This document shows positions 25,063-33,352 of a stretch of 64,000 nucleotides of DNA, piece by piece. Position numbers and translations under genes: made by a program. This DNA is from Streptomyces sp. NBC_01244. GTDB lineage: Bacteria > Actinomycetota > Actinomycetes > Streptomycetales > Streptomycetaceae. How positions within the stretch are numbered: position 1 is the first letter of the stretch; each line of letters opens with the position of its first letter. The stretch is from positions 7,936,001 to 8,000,000 of the forward strand of contig NZ_CP108488.1 in the NCBI RefSeq assembly GCF_035987325.1, written 5' to 3'. The notes below the pieces were generated by a model. The model was not told the DNA's origin. It was given only the letters and a program-made list of their open reading frames with translations, and did not search any database.

Positions 25063-26241
25063 TCAGGCGGGGGCCGTGGCCCGGCGGCGGGCCTCCGCCA
25101 CGATGGGCGAGGTGTGGAACTCCCGGGCCAGCTCCGTCAGCGGCCGGCCGCCGAGGCGGCAGGGCTCGGCGGGACCGGATCCGGGGCCGGGTTCCGCCCG
25201 GCCGGAGGCGGCACGGCGCCGGCAGGCGGCCGCGAGTACGGCCGCGTCCGCCACCAGGGCGGCGCCCCGCTCGCACCGGCCCTGGGCCAGCGCGGCCTCG
25301 TAGGCCTCGCTCCGGACGGCGGGGTCGAACCAGGAGGCGAGCGCCAGCAGCCCGTCATCGATCACCGATTCGCGGTGGATCAGCCGGATCCCGACGGGGG
25401 ACCACCAGGCGAGCGGCACCGTCATCACACTGGACGCGGCGAACCCGTGCAGGGCCTTCCACAGCGGACGCAGCCTGCGGTACTGGCTGAGCTCCTGCCA
25501 GGCCGCCGATCCGCCGACCAGGGGCACGATGAACCCGGTTCCGACCAGCAACGCCGCCGCGGAGGCGAGCGGCGGCGCCAGATCGGTGGACAGGCCGTCC
25601 CAGTCCCGGCCGGACCAGCGGGCGCCGACCGCCGCCCACTTCGCGACGAGATAGCCCACGTCCAGCACCATGCCGGACATGAGCAGCGCCAGCCCGGTGC
25701 GCAGCGCCCGCAGCGCCGGGTCCACACGCCGCAGCCACTTCCAGCACAGCAGGGTCAGCGCCGTGCTGCCGACGGCGTGCGCGGCCAGGTAGAGGGCGAT
25801 CATCTCGCGCATCCACGGGGTGTTGGCGTAGTACGTGTCCAGGTCGCGCAGCCGCTCGACCGGCGCGTCCCCCCTAGCGAACAGGAAGACGATCGTCACG
25901 ACGACGGCGCCGTACGCGACCACCGTGATCCGGGTGGCCCGGCGGACCCCCGGCGTCGGGCCGCCGCCCCAGTGCAGGACCAGCACGATGCACGACGCGG
26001 AGAACGCGGTGAGCGTGCTGTAGACCAGGGGGGCGGAGAAGTTGTCGATGCCGGTGAGCCGGTTGACCGCGGCGATCGTCGGGGGCGCGGACAGGAACAT
26101 GGCGAGGGAACCGACGACGAGCAGCGTGCACACGGCACGCATCAGCGGCTGGTCCCGGCCACGGCGCAGGGTCGGAGCCTTGACGGCCAGAGCCAGGAGG
26201 ATCACGAACCCCGGAACGTAGAGGATGAGCCCGTCCGTCAT
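25063..26241 (-). CDS. MAB_1171c/DUF6545-like polytopic membrane protein
   Basis: The 392-residue protein has about seven hydrophobic helices in its first 245 residues, beginning ILYVPGFVILLALAVKAPTL, followed by a soluble C-terminal half (QELSQYRRLRPLWKALHGF onward). It resembles proteins annotated MAB_1171c-family putative transporter in Streptomyces; no biochemical role is established to my knowledge. The ATG overlaps the stop of the FAD oxidoreductase gene by 4 nt, so they are co-translated. The C-terminal half contains HRESVIDDGLLALASWFDP, recurrent in this family as I recall it. Direction of any transport is unknown. Confidence 0.65.
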   Translation of the reverse strand: MTDGLILYVPGFVILLALAVKAPTLRRGRDQPLMRAVCTLLVVGSLAMFLSAPPTIAAVNRLTGIDNFSAPLVYSTLTAFSASCIVLVLHWGGGPTPGVRRATRITVVAYGAVVVTIVFLFARGDAPVERLRDLDTYYANTPWMREMIALYLAAHAVGSTALTLLCWKWLRRVDPALRALRTGLALLMSGMVLDVGYLVAKWAAVGARWSGRDWDGLSTDLAPPLASAAALLVGTGFIVPLVGGSAAWQELSQYRRLRPLWKALHGFAASSVMTVPLAWWSPVGIRLIHRESVIDDGLLALASWFDPAVRSEAYEAALAQGRCERGAALVADAAVLAAACRRRAASGRAEPGPGSGPAEPCRLGGRPLTELAREFHTSPIVAEARRRATAPA

Positions 26242-27668
26242 CGGGGGCCTAGTGCTGTGACGGGGTCGGCCTCTTGGTCGAGTCCCGCGACGGCCCGCTC
26301 GGCGGCGGTCAGCGGCGGGGCCCCCAGCGCATCGCGGTCCGAGGCGCGCAGGACCTGCCAGAGCACCGACGGCTTGACCCGGTGGGCGGGCGGGCCGCTC
26401 ATGGTGACGACCTCCAGGTAGGCGGCGGTCAGCTCCTCCCGGGTGGTGGCCCCGGTCGCGAGCCGGGAGACGTAGGAGTGGAGCAGGCCGGCGCCGGCGC
26501 GCGGCTCCGTACCGGTGGCGCCCGGGTACAGGATGTCCTGCGAGGTGGCGAACTCCCAGGCGGCGTCCACCTGCGGGGCGAGGGCGCGCTGCGCCTCCAT
26601 GCCGATGGCCGGGTGGGCCAGGCTCTTGGCGCGCAGCAGGGCGCGGACGGCCAGCAGCCCCTTGGCCGCGACCGTCAGGCCCTGGCCGTAGAGCGGGTTG
26701 AAGGCGGCGACGGAGTCGCCGACGGCGAAGAAACCGCCGGGGAGCCGGGCCTTCTCGAAGAAGACCCGGCGATTGGCGGTGTCCTGGGTGACGGCGACGT
26801 CGGTCAGCGGCTTCCTGCCCTCGAGGAGCTCGCCGACGATCGGGTCGCGGATGCCCTTGGCGAACGGGATGAACGCGTCGGGGTCGCCGGTGGGCCGGCC
26901 GCCCCGGGTCCCGGAGAGGGTGGCCTGCCACCGGCCGTTCTCGATGGGGACGATCGTCGCGGTTTGGCCGGGGACCGGGACCCGGGGGTCGGACTGGACG
27001 TTGACGATGGGGAAGCCCACCTCGTGGGCTCCGGCGGGGGCCTCGAAGATCCTGGTCGCGCAGACCAGGCCGGAGTCGACCTCCGCCTGCCGGACGCCGT
27101 CCACGCCGAGCGCCCGGAGCCAGGCACGGGCCCGGGAGCCGCGACCGCTCGCGTCGACCACGAAGTCGGCGGTGATCAGCCGGCCCTCCCCCTTCGGGGT
27201 GTCGACACGGACGCCGGTGATCCGCGCCGCGGTCCCCTCCAGGGAGCGGACCCGGCCGCGCTGGAGGGTGGTGACCCCGTGCAGGGCCATGACCCGGGCG
27301 CGGACCACGGAGTCGAGGAGGTCACGGCTGCAGGAGACGCCGAACTGCTTCTCCCCGTACCGCGGGATCCAGCCCCGGGCGGTCTTGGCGACCAGGTCGG
27401 TGGGCAGGCTGCGGCGGATCGCCCCCGCTGCCGTCCAGTCCTCCATGATGCCCGGCAGGATGTCCTCGACGGCCCGGGCGCCACCCGACCACAGGACGTG
27501 GACGTGGCGGGCCTGCGGCAGTCCGCGCCGGGGCTCCGGGAGCTCGGGCAGGATGTCGGCGTCGATGATGGTGACCGTCGCGTGCTCGGCGAGGACGGCG
27601 GCCGCCAGGAGGCCGGCCATGCTGCCCCCGATGACGACGGCGCGGCGGGGTGGGGAGGACTGGGTCAT
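26238..27668 (-). CDS. FAD-dependent oxidoreductase (monooxygenase-like)
   Basis: The 476-residue flavoprotein shows the Rossmann FAD motif VVIGGSMAGLLAAAVLAEH near the N terminus, followed by an acidic end of strand 2 (IIDADI). The middle motif FVVDASGRGSRARAW matches the DG motif of group A hydroxylases. The GD motif is VGDSVAAFNPLYGQGLTVAAKG. No signal peptide is visible. The product may hydroxylate or desaturate a small lipid or polyketide-like molecule. It is downstream of the EspR-like/ImmA pair and overlaps the membrane-protein gene; a 103-base gap separates it from the ImmA gene. Confidence 0.82.
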   Translation of the reverse strand: MTQSSPPRRAVVIGGSMAGLLAAAVLAEHATVTIIDADILPELPEPRRGLPQARHVHVLWSGGARAVEDILPGIMEDWTAAGAIRRSLPTDLVAKTARGWIPRYGEKQFGVSCSRDLLDSVVRARVMALHGVTTLQRGRVRSLEGTAARITGVRVDTPKGEGRLITADFVVDASGRGSRARAWLRALGVDGVRQAEVDSGLVCATRIFEAPAGAHEVGFPIVNVQSDPRVPVPGQTATIVPIENGRWQATLSGTRGGRPTGDPDAFIPFAKGIRDPIVGELLEGRKPLTDVAVTQDTANRRVFFEKARLPGGFFAVGDSVAAFNPLYGQGLTVAAKGLLAVRALLRAKSLAHPAIGMEAQRALAPQVDAAWEFATSQDILYPGATGTEPRAGAGLLHSYVSRLATGATTREELTAAYLEVVTMSGPPAHRVKPSVLWQVLRASDRDALGAPPLTAAERAVAGLDQEADPVTALGPR

Positions 27669-27771
27669 CGTGTGGTGCTCTCTGTCAGGGCCGTGCGCGT
27701 GCGCATCGGCGGAATGGGTGCGTCGGCGGGAAGGCGGTGGTCAGCCGCCGGGGGCTTGGGCCGGGGCCCGC

Positions 27772-28350
27772 TCAACGTCCACAGCCGAACGAGGTCTTGA
27801 TGCGCTCGATCGCCTCGGGTACCTGCTCCTCCCGGGGCGGTGGCAAGAAGGCCTTGAGGATCTTTCCGAGGTACAGGCCGAAGGTCTCCGCCCGGACCTC
27901 CGCGGGATCGCTGCGGTCGGCCCGGGCGGCCGCCTGCCGCAGCACGGCGCCCAGCCCGTCCTCGGAGTGCAGCCCGTCCTCGGAGTGCAGCAGCTCCGTC
28001 AGGCGGCCGCCCCGGCCGGTCAGCCGGGCCGCCACCGCCATGCCCTGGCCGTGCCGGTCGCAGGTTCCCTCGTCCAGGTGCCACAGCTCGTGGCAGGCGA
28101 TGACGAGCTGGTGCTCGGGCCGGGTGCGCTCCTCGATGACGAGGAGGTCGCGGTCCTCCATCTCCAGCCACAGCCCGCTGGCCGTGTCGGGCGGGAAGGT
28201 GGCGAACCGGAACAGCACCGGCCGGTCGCGGCCGCTCCCGTAGGCGGCGCACAGGCTCCCGATGATGCCGGGGGCGTCCGTGCCCGGAGTCAGGCGCGCC
28301 GCCGCCAGCAGATCGTCGCCGAGCCTCCGCATGGCCCGTGTGGTCCTCAT
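27772..28350 (-). CDS. ImmA/IrrE-like HExxH protein
   Basis: The 192-residue protein contains H87-E88-L-W-H91 in LVIACHELWHLDEG, the zinc-protease motif seen in ImmA/IrrE-type proteins that act with XRE regulators. The rest of the sequence (IIGSLCAAYGSGRDRPVLFR, then a C-terminal helix) fits a compact one-domain enzyme. The ATG overlaps the preceding regulator gene by 4 nt. Homologues next to XRE genes in Streptomyces are often labelled toxin component, but by family a regulator-cleaving or sensing protease is as likely. A duplicated 18-bp segment gives HSEDGLHSEDGL. Confidence 0.72.
   Translation of the reverse strand: MRTTRAMRRLGDDLLAAARLTPGTDAPGIIGSLCAAYGSGRDRPVLFRFATFPPDTASGLWLEMEDRDLLVIEERTRPEHQLVIACHELWHLDEGTCDRHGQGMAVAARLTGRGGRLTELLHSEDGLHSEDGLGAVLRQAAARADRSDPAEVRAETFGLYLGKILKAFLPPPREEQVPEAIERIKTSFGCGR
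27953..27988. repeat. 18-bp tandem duplication inside the ImmA-like gene
   Basis: The unit AGCCCGTCCTCGGAGTGC occurs twice in a row (27953-27970 and 27971-27988). It encodes a duplicated HSEDGL hexapeptide and keeps the frame. Confidence 0.9.
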
Positions 28351-29435
28351 GGCGCTTCCCCTTCGGCACTGCGGTCGATGCCATCGGCGCCGCCCGGCGG
28401 GCTGGGGGCCGGCGGGCGGCCCAACTGCCCTTCCCGCGCGAGCAGGTCGTCCAGGTAGTCCGCCAGCGACTTCCAGCCGCCCGGCGAGAGCCGGCCGGCC
28501 CGGGTGACGATGCTGCGCACGTCGTGCGCCCGCAGCACGGCGAGCATCGGGTTCTCGGCGTGCCGTTGCGAGGACCGCAGTTCGCGCTCGATCCCGGTGA
28601 GCGCCCCGGTCAGCGCCTCGGTGTCGTCGGCCAGCAGGAAGCCGCTCTCGACCCCGTAGAAGCGTTGGATCCCGGCGGCCGCCGCGAGGTTGGGGAGCCC
28701 CTCGCCCTGGGCGAGGCGGGTCAGCGACTGGCCCGAGGCGTCGAAGGAGCCGGCGATGGCGGAGAGGGAGTGCGCCTGTCCGTCCTCCCGGGGGCGGGTG
28801 CGGCGCAGGTGCTCGAAGCGGCGGCGCACCTGCTCCTTCAGCGGGAGCCGGGGCGGGTTGCCGTCGAGGGTGAGCCGGATGTCCTGCGGGGTGATGCCGG
28901 TGAGGTACGAGAGGCGTTCGAGGTCGTCCGCGGCGCCCTCCGCCCGACCCTCCGGTCCGGAGCCGGAGCCGGAGCCGGATCCGGGCCCGGGTCCGGACCC
29001 GGAGCCGGTGGTGGCCAGGGCGCGCTCCACCGCGCTCTTGCTGTCGGCGAGCAGGAAGCCGGCGTACACCCCGAAGAACCGCTGCACGCCGGCCGCGTGG
29101 CCGAGCCGGGGCAGTCCGGTGCCCGCGTTGAGCGGGCCGAGGGAGGCGCCGGGGGCGTCGAAGTCCTCGGCTATGGCCGCGAGCGACCACTCCCGGCCGT
29201 GCTTGTCGCGGCGGGTGGCGCGCAGCCGCAGGAAACGCCGGTGCACCCGCTCGCACAGCGGCAGTTCGGTGGCGGTGCCGTCCAGTATCCGGGGCACTCG
29301 AGCCGGTTCGACCCCGGACAGCAGGCTGAGCCGTTCCACGGCGAGCACGTGCGCCGGGTCCTGGCCGCACCGCTCCGCCAGTGCCGCGACACGGGCCCGG
29401 ACCTCGTGGAGGCCGGGTCGGTCGGTGGCTCGCAC
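28347..29435 (-). CDS. EspR-like regulator with two tandem HTH modules
   Basis: The 362-residue protein contains two copies of one unit. Each has an ERLSxLxGxxP segment, LPLxExVRRRF, SLxAIAxxFDAxGxSL, an AAGxQRFxGVxxGFLLAD segment and a linker, at about residues 25-135 and 155-270. A Gly/Ser/Pro linker (about 137-157) joins them. The unit resembles the XRE-type DNA-binding half of mycobacterial EspR, and the C terminus (VRSIVTRAGRLSPGGWKSLA) resembles EspR's dimerisation helices. The GTG start follows GGAG. It probably regulates the operon it heads. Two HTH modules in one chain is unusual. Confidence 0.72.
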   Translation of the reverse strand: MRATDRPGLHEVRARVAALAERCGQDPAHVLAVERLSLLSGVEPARVPRILDGTATELPLCERVHRRFLRLRATRRDKHGREWSLAAIAEDFDAPGASLGPLNAGTGLPRLGHAAGVQRFFGVYAGFLLADSKSAVERALATTGSGSGPGPGSGSGSGSGPEGRAEGAADDLERLSYLTGITPQDIRLTLDGNPPRLPLKEQVRRRFEHLRRTRPREDGQAHSLSAIAGSFDASGQSLTRLAQGEGLPNLAAAAGIQRFYGVESGFLLADDTEALTGALTGIERELRSSQRHAENPMLAVLRAHDVRSIVTRAGRLSPGGWKSLADYLDDLLAREGQLGRPPAPSPPGGADGIDRSAEGEAP

Positions 29436-29740
29436 CGAGTGTTTCTCCGTCAGTAGAGAGATGGCTTGAACTGGTTGCTCTGCGTGAAGCCTAACCCCCG
29501 GTTCCGTGGCGGAAAAGGGCCGTCCCCCACCTTTCTTTCCGCTCAGCTCAAAAAATGTGGGGACGGCGCCCAGCCGAGCCCCCGTGCGCCCGTACGCCAT
29601 TACCCGGGAGGTAATCGACCCTGCCGGGGCTCCGGCGGCACAGTGGAAGCCATCGGGTTCCGGGGCCGCGCACTCGGCTCCGGGGCCCGGGCATCCGTAC
29701 CCCATCAGCGCATTCGACCCTCGACGGAGGCTGATCCGCC
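29436..29740. other. Divergent intergenic region between the EspR-like gene and a membrane-protein gene
   Basis: These 305 bases hold the regulatory region of the EspR-like operon (minus strand) and of the 29741 gene (plus strand). I see the Shine-Dalgarno GGAG for the minus-strand gene and an AT-richer stretch around 29510-29570. I see no convincing -35/-10 pair, inverted repeat or further gene. Confidence 0.5.
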
Positions 29741-30163
29741 ATGTCCGCAACCCTGTTCACCGCCGTAGCCCGCACCACCGTCCCCCGGACCGCGCTGCGC
29801 CGGTTCCTCGCCCTCGACGCCGTCGTCAGCACCGGCAACGGGCTCGCCTACGTCGCCCTCTCCGCGCCCCTCGGCCGGCTGCTCGGCGTCGGGCAGGGGG
29901 TGCTGCTGGGATTCGGGGTGTTCATGCTGTTCTACGGGGCGGCCGTCGGCCTGCTGGCCTCGCGCCCGCAGCCCCCGGTCTTCCCCGTCAGGATCGTCAT
30001 CGAAGGCAACTACGCCTGGGCCGCGCTCAGCCTCGTCGCCCTCGTGCTCTGGTTCGCGCCCACCACCGCCGGGGCGGTGTGGATCGTGGCGCAGGCGCTC
30101 GTCGTCGCCTCCTTCGCCCTCTTCCAGCAGCTCGCGCTGCGCGCGGACTCAGGGCGCCAGTGA
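29741..30163 (+). CDS. Small four-helix integral membrane protein
   Basis: The 140-residue protein has four hydrophobic helices: about 21-48 (LALDAVVSTGNGLAYVALSA), 53-73 (GQGVLLGFGVFMLFYGAAVG), 84-106 (IEGNYAWAALSLVALVLWFA) and 109-130. I do not recognise a characterised family. Gly/Ala content and size resemble actinobacterial integral membrane proteins of unknown function. Its 3' end overlaps the convergent XRE gene by 15 nt. There is no signal peptidase site. Confidence 0.6.
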   Translation: MSATLFTAVARTTVPRTALRRFLALDAVVSTGNGLAYVALSAPLGRLLGVGQGVLLGFGVFMLFYGAAVGLLASRPQPPVFPVRIVIEGNYAWAALSLVALVLWFAPTTAGAVWIVAQALVVASFALFQQLALRADSGRQ

Positions 30164-30982
30164 CCGCAGGTACTTCACCGTCGCCGGGTCGGCCGGGAGG
30201 AGGGTCTCGATGGCCAGCTCGGCGACCGTCACGTCCATGGGGGTGTTGAAGGTGGAGATGGAGGACACGAAGGAGAGCAGGTGCCCGTCGTGCTCGATCC
30301 GCAGGGGGAGCGCGAGGTACGCGACGGCCTCGACCGGCCCGTCCCCGTACGGCCAGTCCGCCCCGTCCGCCCCGTCCGTCCCCTCCGCCGTCGCGGGCAG
30401 CGGATAGGCGGCCACCTCCTCGTACAGCGCGCGCAGCGGCGCCGAGCGGGCCAGGGCGATCTGCCGCTCCATCTGGGCCAGCAGGTGCCCGCGCCACTCG
30501 CGCAGGTTGCGGATCCGCGGGGCGAGGCCCTCCGGGTGCAGGGTCAGTCGCATCGCGTTGAGGGGACCGGCCAGCAGGTGCTCCGGCAGACCCTCCATCA
30601 GCATCAGGATGCCCCGGTTGGCGGCCACCACCTCGTACGTGGCGTCCACCACCAGCGCCGGATACGGCTCGTAGCCGGTCAGCAGCCGCTCCAGCCCCTC
30701 GCGCAGCACCTCCATGGAGGGGTCGCCCAGCGGGGTGTGGGCGTACCGGGGCGCGTAACCCGCGGCCACCAGCAGGGCGTTGCGGTCCCGCACCGGGACT
30801 TCCAGGTGGTCCGCGAGCCGCAGCACCATCTCCTCGCTCGGCCGGGACCGGCCCGTCTCCACGAAGCTGATGTGGCGGGAGGAGGAGTCGGCGCGGCCCG
30901 CCAGCTCCAGCTGACTGAGCCCGCGCCGCTCCCGCCAGGTGCGCAGCAGGGCGCCTACCGTCAAGGGCGCAGCAGTCGTCAT
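30149..30982 (-). CDS. XRE regulator with MmyB-like ligand-binding domain
   Basis: The 277-residue protein has an N-terminal helix-turn-helix (LLRTWRERRGLSQLELAGRA, SSRHISFVETGRSRPSEEMV) and a C-terminal MmyB-like domain: YAPRYAHTPLGDPSMEVLRE, LLTGYEPYPALVVDATYEVV, and FVSSISTFNTPMDVTVAELA near the end. The C-terminal domain is PAS-like and is thought to bind fatty acids or other small ligands. It is convergent with the preceding membrane-protein gene. Targets are unknown; the short-chain dehydrogenase or oxidoreductase that such regulators often neighbour is not obvious here. Confidence 0.87.
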   Translation of the reverse strand: MTTAAPLTVGALLRTWRERRGLSQLELAGRADSSSRHISFVETGRSRPSEEMVLRLADHLEVPVRDRNALLVAAGYAPRYAHTPLGDPSMEVLREGLERLLTGYEPYPALVVDATYEVVAANRGILMLMEGLPEHLLAGPLNAMRLTLHPEGLAPRIRNLREWRGHLLAQMERQIALARSAPLRALYEEVAAYPLPATAEGTDGADGADWPYGDGPVEAVAYLALPLRIEHDGHLLSFVSSISTFNTPMDVTVAELAIETLLPADPATVKYLRSLAP

Positions 30983-31016
30983 ACGGCGACGTTAGCCCAG
31001 CCGGGAGACCGCGCGT

Positions 31017-32822
31017 TCACCCCACGTCGAAGACGTTCCGCAGACCGAGACGGTAGCGCCACAGGTCGTGCCGCTTGGCGGACTCCACCTCGGGGGCCCG
31101 GTAGAGCCCCCGCACCGTGCACCGCGCCGCCGTCGAACCATCCCGGTCCAGGAGGGAGTTGACGGCCGCACGGGCCGATGCGTTGGCCCCCTCCATCGTC
31201 GCCAGGTCGATGTCGACGGAGACGTAGTCCCCGCTGAGGAAGAAGTTCGGGATCCGGGTGCCCGCGCTCGGCCGGTTGTGGAAGGTCCCGGCCGGGTGGA
31301 TCAGCAGCTCGTCCTGGTTGGTCGGATGGGGGGTGCCGATCCCGTCCACCCCCGGGTCCAGGAACCACGAGTGCAGCTTTCCGTCCGACAGCAGGGTCTT
31401 CCCGGTGTCGTTGAGGGAGGCCTTCAGCTGCGCCCACACCTCGCGGGCGACCTCCTCGCGGGTACACTCCTTGGCCGTCTTCCCGTAGAGGATCCCCGGC
31501 TTGTCCCACTCGGAGATGTCCACCGACAGGCAGTCCACGGCCGTTCCGTCCCCGTAGTCGGCGGGGAAGTTCCGCGCCGGCCAGTGCTCGGCCTGCTGGA
31601 TCGCCGTCAACGACCAGGGCGAGTCGATGCAGTTGAGGTGGCCGTGTACGAGGGGTGCGCGCTCGGTGAGGTAGAACTGGATGCCGGTCATCCAGTCGGT
31701 CCGCAGCAGGTCGCACCGCCCGAGCATCGGGTCGGCCGCGCGCAGCGCCGGGCTCCAGGTGCGGCGGGCGTGTTCGACGGGCAGCGCGCTGACGTAGTGG
31801 TCGGCGGTGACGGTCCGCACGGCTCCGGCCGGGTCCTCGATGAGGACCCCGCTCACGCGGCCGTCCCCGTGCCGGACCTCGCGTACCGTCCACCCGATGT
31901 TGAACTCCACGCCCAGCGAGCGCAGATGGTCCTCCCACGGGTCGATCCACGCCTCGTTGGTGGGCAGGTTCAGGATCCGGTCCGGCGGACCGTCGGCGCC
32001 GCGGCCCAGCAGGTTGAAGACGAAGGCCTCGCCGAGCGTGCCGACCGTGCGGGTCGAGGCCTCCTCGGCCTTGGTGGCGACGATGTTGCGGGTGACGCCG
32101 ATGGCGAGGATCCGCTGGTATTCGCTCGACATCCGCGCGGCCCGGGTGAACTCCCACCACGGGGTGCGCTCCCACTGCCCGTCGCGCCGCTCGTCGCAGC
32201 TGGTGAGGAAGACCAGGGCGCGGTCGACGAAGTACGCCGTCTCGTGGAGCGGGAGGCGGACCAGCGACTGGAGGATGCCGGTGAGGGCCCGGCGCAGCTC
32301 GTCGGGGGTCAGCTCGGCGGGGGAGTGCTCCGGCCAGGGGATGGGCGCGCGCAGGTCCTCGCGACCGGCCGCCCGGGCGAACATCATCTCGCGCGGGGCG
32401 ACCAGGTTGTCCCAGACGCCGTTCGCGTTGCCGGGGAAGGGGATGCGCCGCATCGTGTCCGGCAGATTGTGGTAGATCCCCGGGATGAACCGGAAGCCGT
32501 GCTCCGCGGGCAGCGGCCGGCGGCCGCCGCGGGCGCTGCCGGGGACGTCCATGCTGCGGGCCTTGCCGCCGAGCGCCCGCCGCTCGTACACGGTGACGGC
32601 GTAGCCGCGTTCGGCCAGTTCGTGCGCGGCGGTGAGGCCGGCGACCCCGCCGCCGAGGACGGCGACCCGGCGCGCCTGCCCGGCCGCGGCGGGTGGGGTG
32701 GCCGCGGCGGATCCGGTGGCGGCGCCGGCCGGGGCCGCGAGGCCCCCGGCAGCCGATAACCCGCCCGCGGTGGCCGCGGCCCCCGCGATGAACGTGCGCC
32801 TGGAGTTTCCTGTGCGCGTCAC
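31017..32822 (-). CDS. Tat-exported FAD-dependent oxidoreductase, phytoene-desaturase/amine-oxidase-like
   Basis: The 601-residue protein starts with GTG 32822, preceded by GAGGGAGC. A Tat signal SRRTFIAG (residues about 7-14) leads an Ala/Gly hydrophobic stretch. The mature protein begins with the FAD Rossmann motif VAVLGGGVAGLTAAHELAER and the second-strand VTVYERRALGGKARSM. The C-terminal half contains NFFLSGDYVSVDIDLATMEGA, matching the FAD-closing motif of carotenoid desaturases and HpnE. Export of a folded flavoprotein is consistent with Tat. The substrate is likely an isoprenoid or a related hydrophobic molecule. Confidence 0.8.
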   Translation of the reverse strand: MTRTGNSRRTFIAGAAATAGGLSAAGGLAAPAGAATGSAAATPPAAAGQARRVAVLGGGVAGLTAAHELAERGYAVTVYERRALGGKARSMDVPGSARGGRRPLPAEHGFRFIPGIYHNLPDTMRRIPFPGNANGVWDNLVAPREMMFARAAGREDLRAPIPWPEHSPAELTPDELRRALTGILQSLVRLPLHETAYFVDRALVFLTSCDERRDGQWERTPWWEFTRAARMSSEYQRILAIGVTRNIVATKAEEASTRTVGTLGEAFVFNLLGRGADGPPDRILNLPTNEAWIDPWEDHLRSLGVEFNIGWTVREVRHGDGRVSGVLIEDPAGAVRTVTADHYVSALPVEHARRTWSPALRAADPMLGRCDLLRTDWMTGIQFYLTERAPLVHGHLNCIDSPWSLTAIQQAEHWPARNFPADYGDGTAVDCLSVDISEWDKPGILYGKTAKECTREEVAREVWAQLKASLNDTGKTLLSDGKLHSWFLDPGVDGIGTPHPTNQDELLIHPAGTFHNRPSAGTRIPNFFLSGDYVSVDIDLATMEGANASARAAVNSLLDRDGSTAARCTVRGLYRAPEVESAKRHDLWRYRLGLRNVFDVG

Positions 32823-33046
32823 GGTGATGCTCCCTCGATGTCGTCGGAACCCGGCGGTATTACCGGCGGTAACAGTCACGTCCGGCGCAGGAGCATAGGG
32901 GCGGCGCGGTGGCCACGGAAGGCACGGAAGTACCCGCACGCACTATGGCGCGAAACCTTCCCCGGAGCCTGAGCTGTGGGAACCTTGACTCCACGTCAGG
33001 TCAATCGGGCAGTCGTGTACACCGTGTACGGGGAAGGAGCCTGCGG

Positions 33047-33352
33047 ATGTCGAGAGAGCCGCTTTCGCAGAAGGAGATCGAGGACCGGCTGAGGGAACTC
33101 CCCGGCTGGGCCTTCGAGGACGACCGGATCATCCGCACCTACCGGCTGGGCAGCCACTTCGCGGCGAGCGCGCTGGTCGGCCACATCGCCTCCGTGCAGG
33201 AGGAGTTGAACCACCACTCCGACCTCACGCTCGGCTACAACACCGTCCGCCTCTCCGCGAACACGCACGACGCCGGCGATCGCGTCACCGACGCCGACTT
33301 CACCCTCGCGGAGCGCGTCGAATCCCTGGCCCCGTCCCACGGCGCCGCCTGA
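33047..33352 (+). CDS. Pterin-4a-carbinolamine dehydratase
   Basis: The 101-residue enzyme dehydrates 4a-hydroxytetrahydrobiopterin, recycling pterin cofactor. The family signature is clear: EELNHHSDLTLGYNTVRLSA, followed by THDAGDRVTDADFTLA. The ATG at 33047 follows GGAAGGAGC; the upstream frame from 32909 is not homologous. Its stop overlaps the next gene's start (TGATG). No aromatic amino acid hydroxylase is present in the window. Confidence 0.92.
   Translation: MSREPLSQKEIEDRLRELPGWAFEDDRIIRTYRLGSHFAASALVGHIASVQEELNHHSDLTLGYNTVRLSANTHDAGDRVTDADFTLAERVESLAPSHGAA

Noticed and set aside
27669..27771. A 13-codon minus-strand frame (MRTRTALTESTTR) ending at the FAD oxidoreductase start with an ATGA overlap.
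   Set aside because: It has no Shine-Dalgarno and no amphipathic or signal features; probably chance, though a leader peptide cannot be excluded.
25063..29435. Calling the EspR-like/ImmA-like pair a toxin-antitoxin module.
   Set aside because: ImmA/IrrE proteins are mostly regulators or proteases; no toxin domain is visible, so only the neutral description is used.
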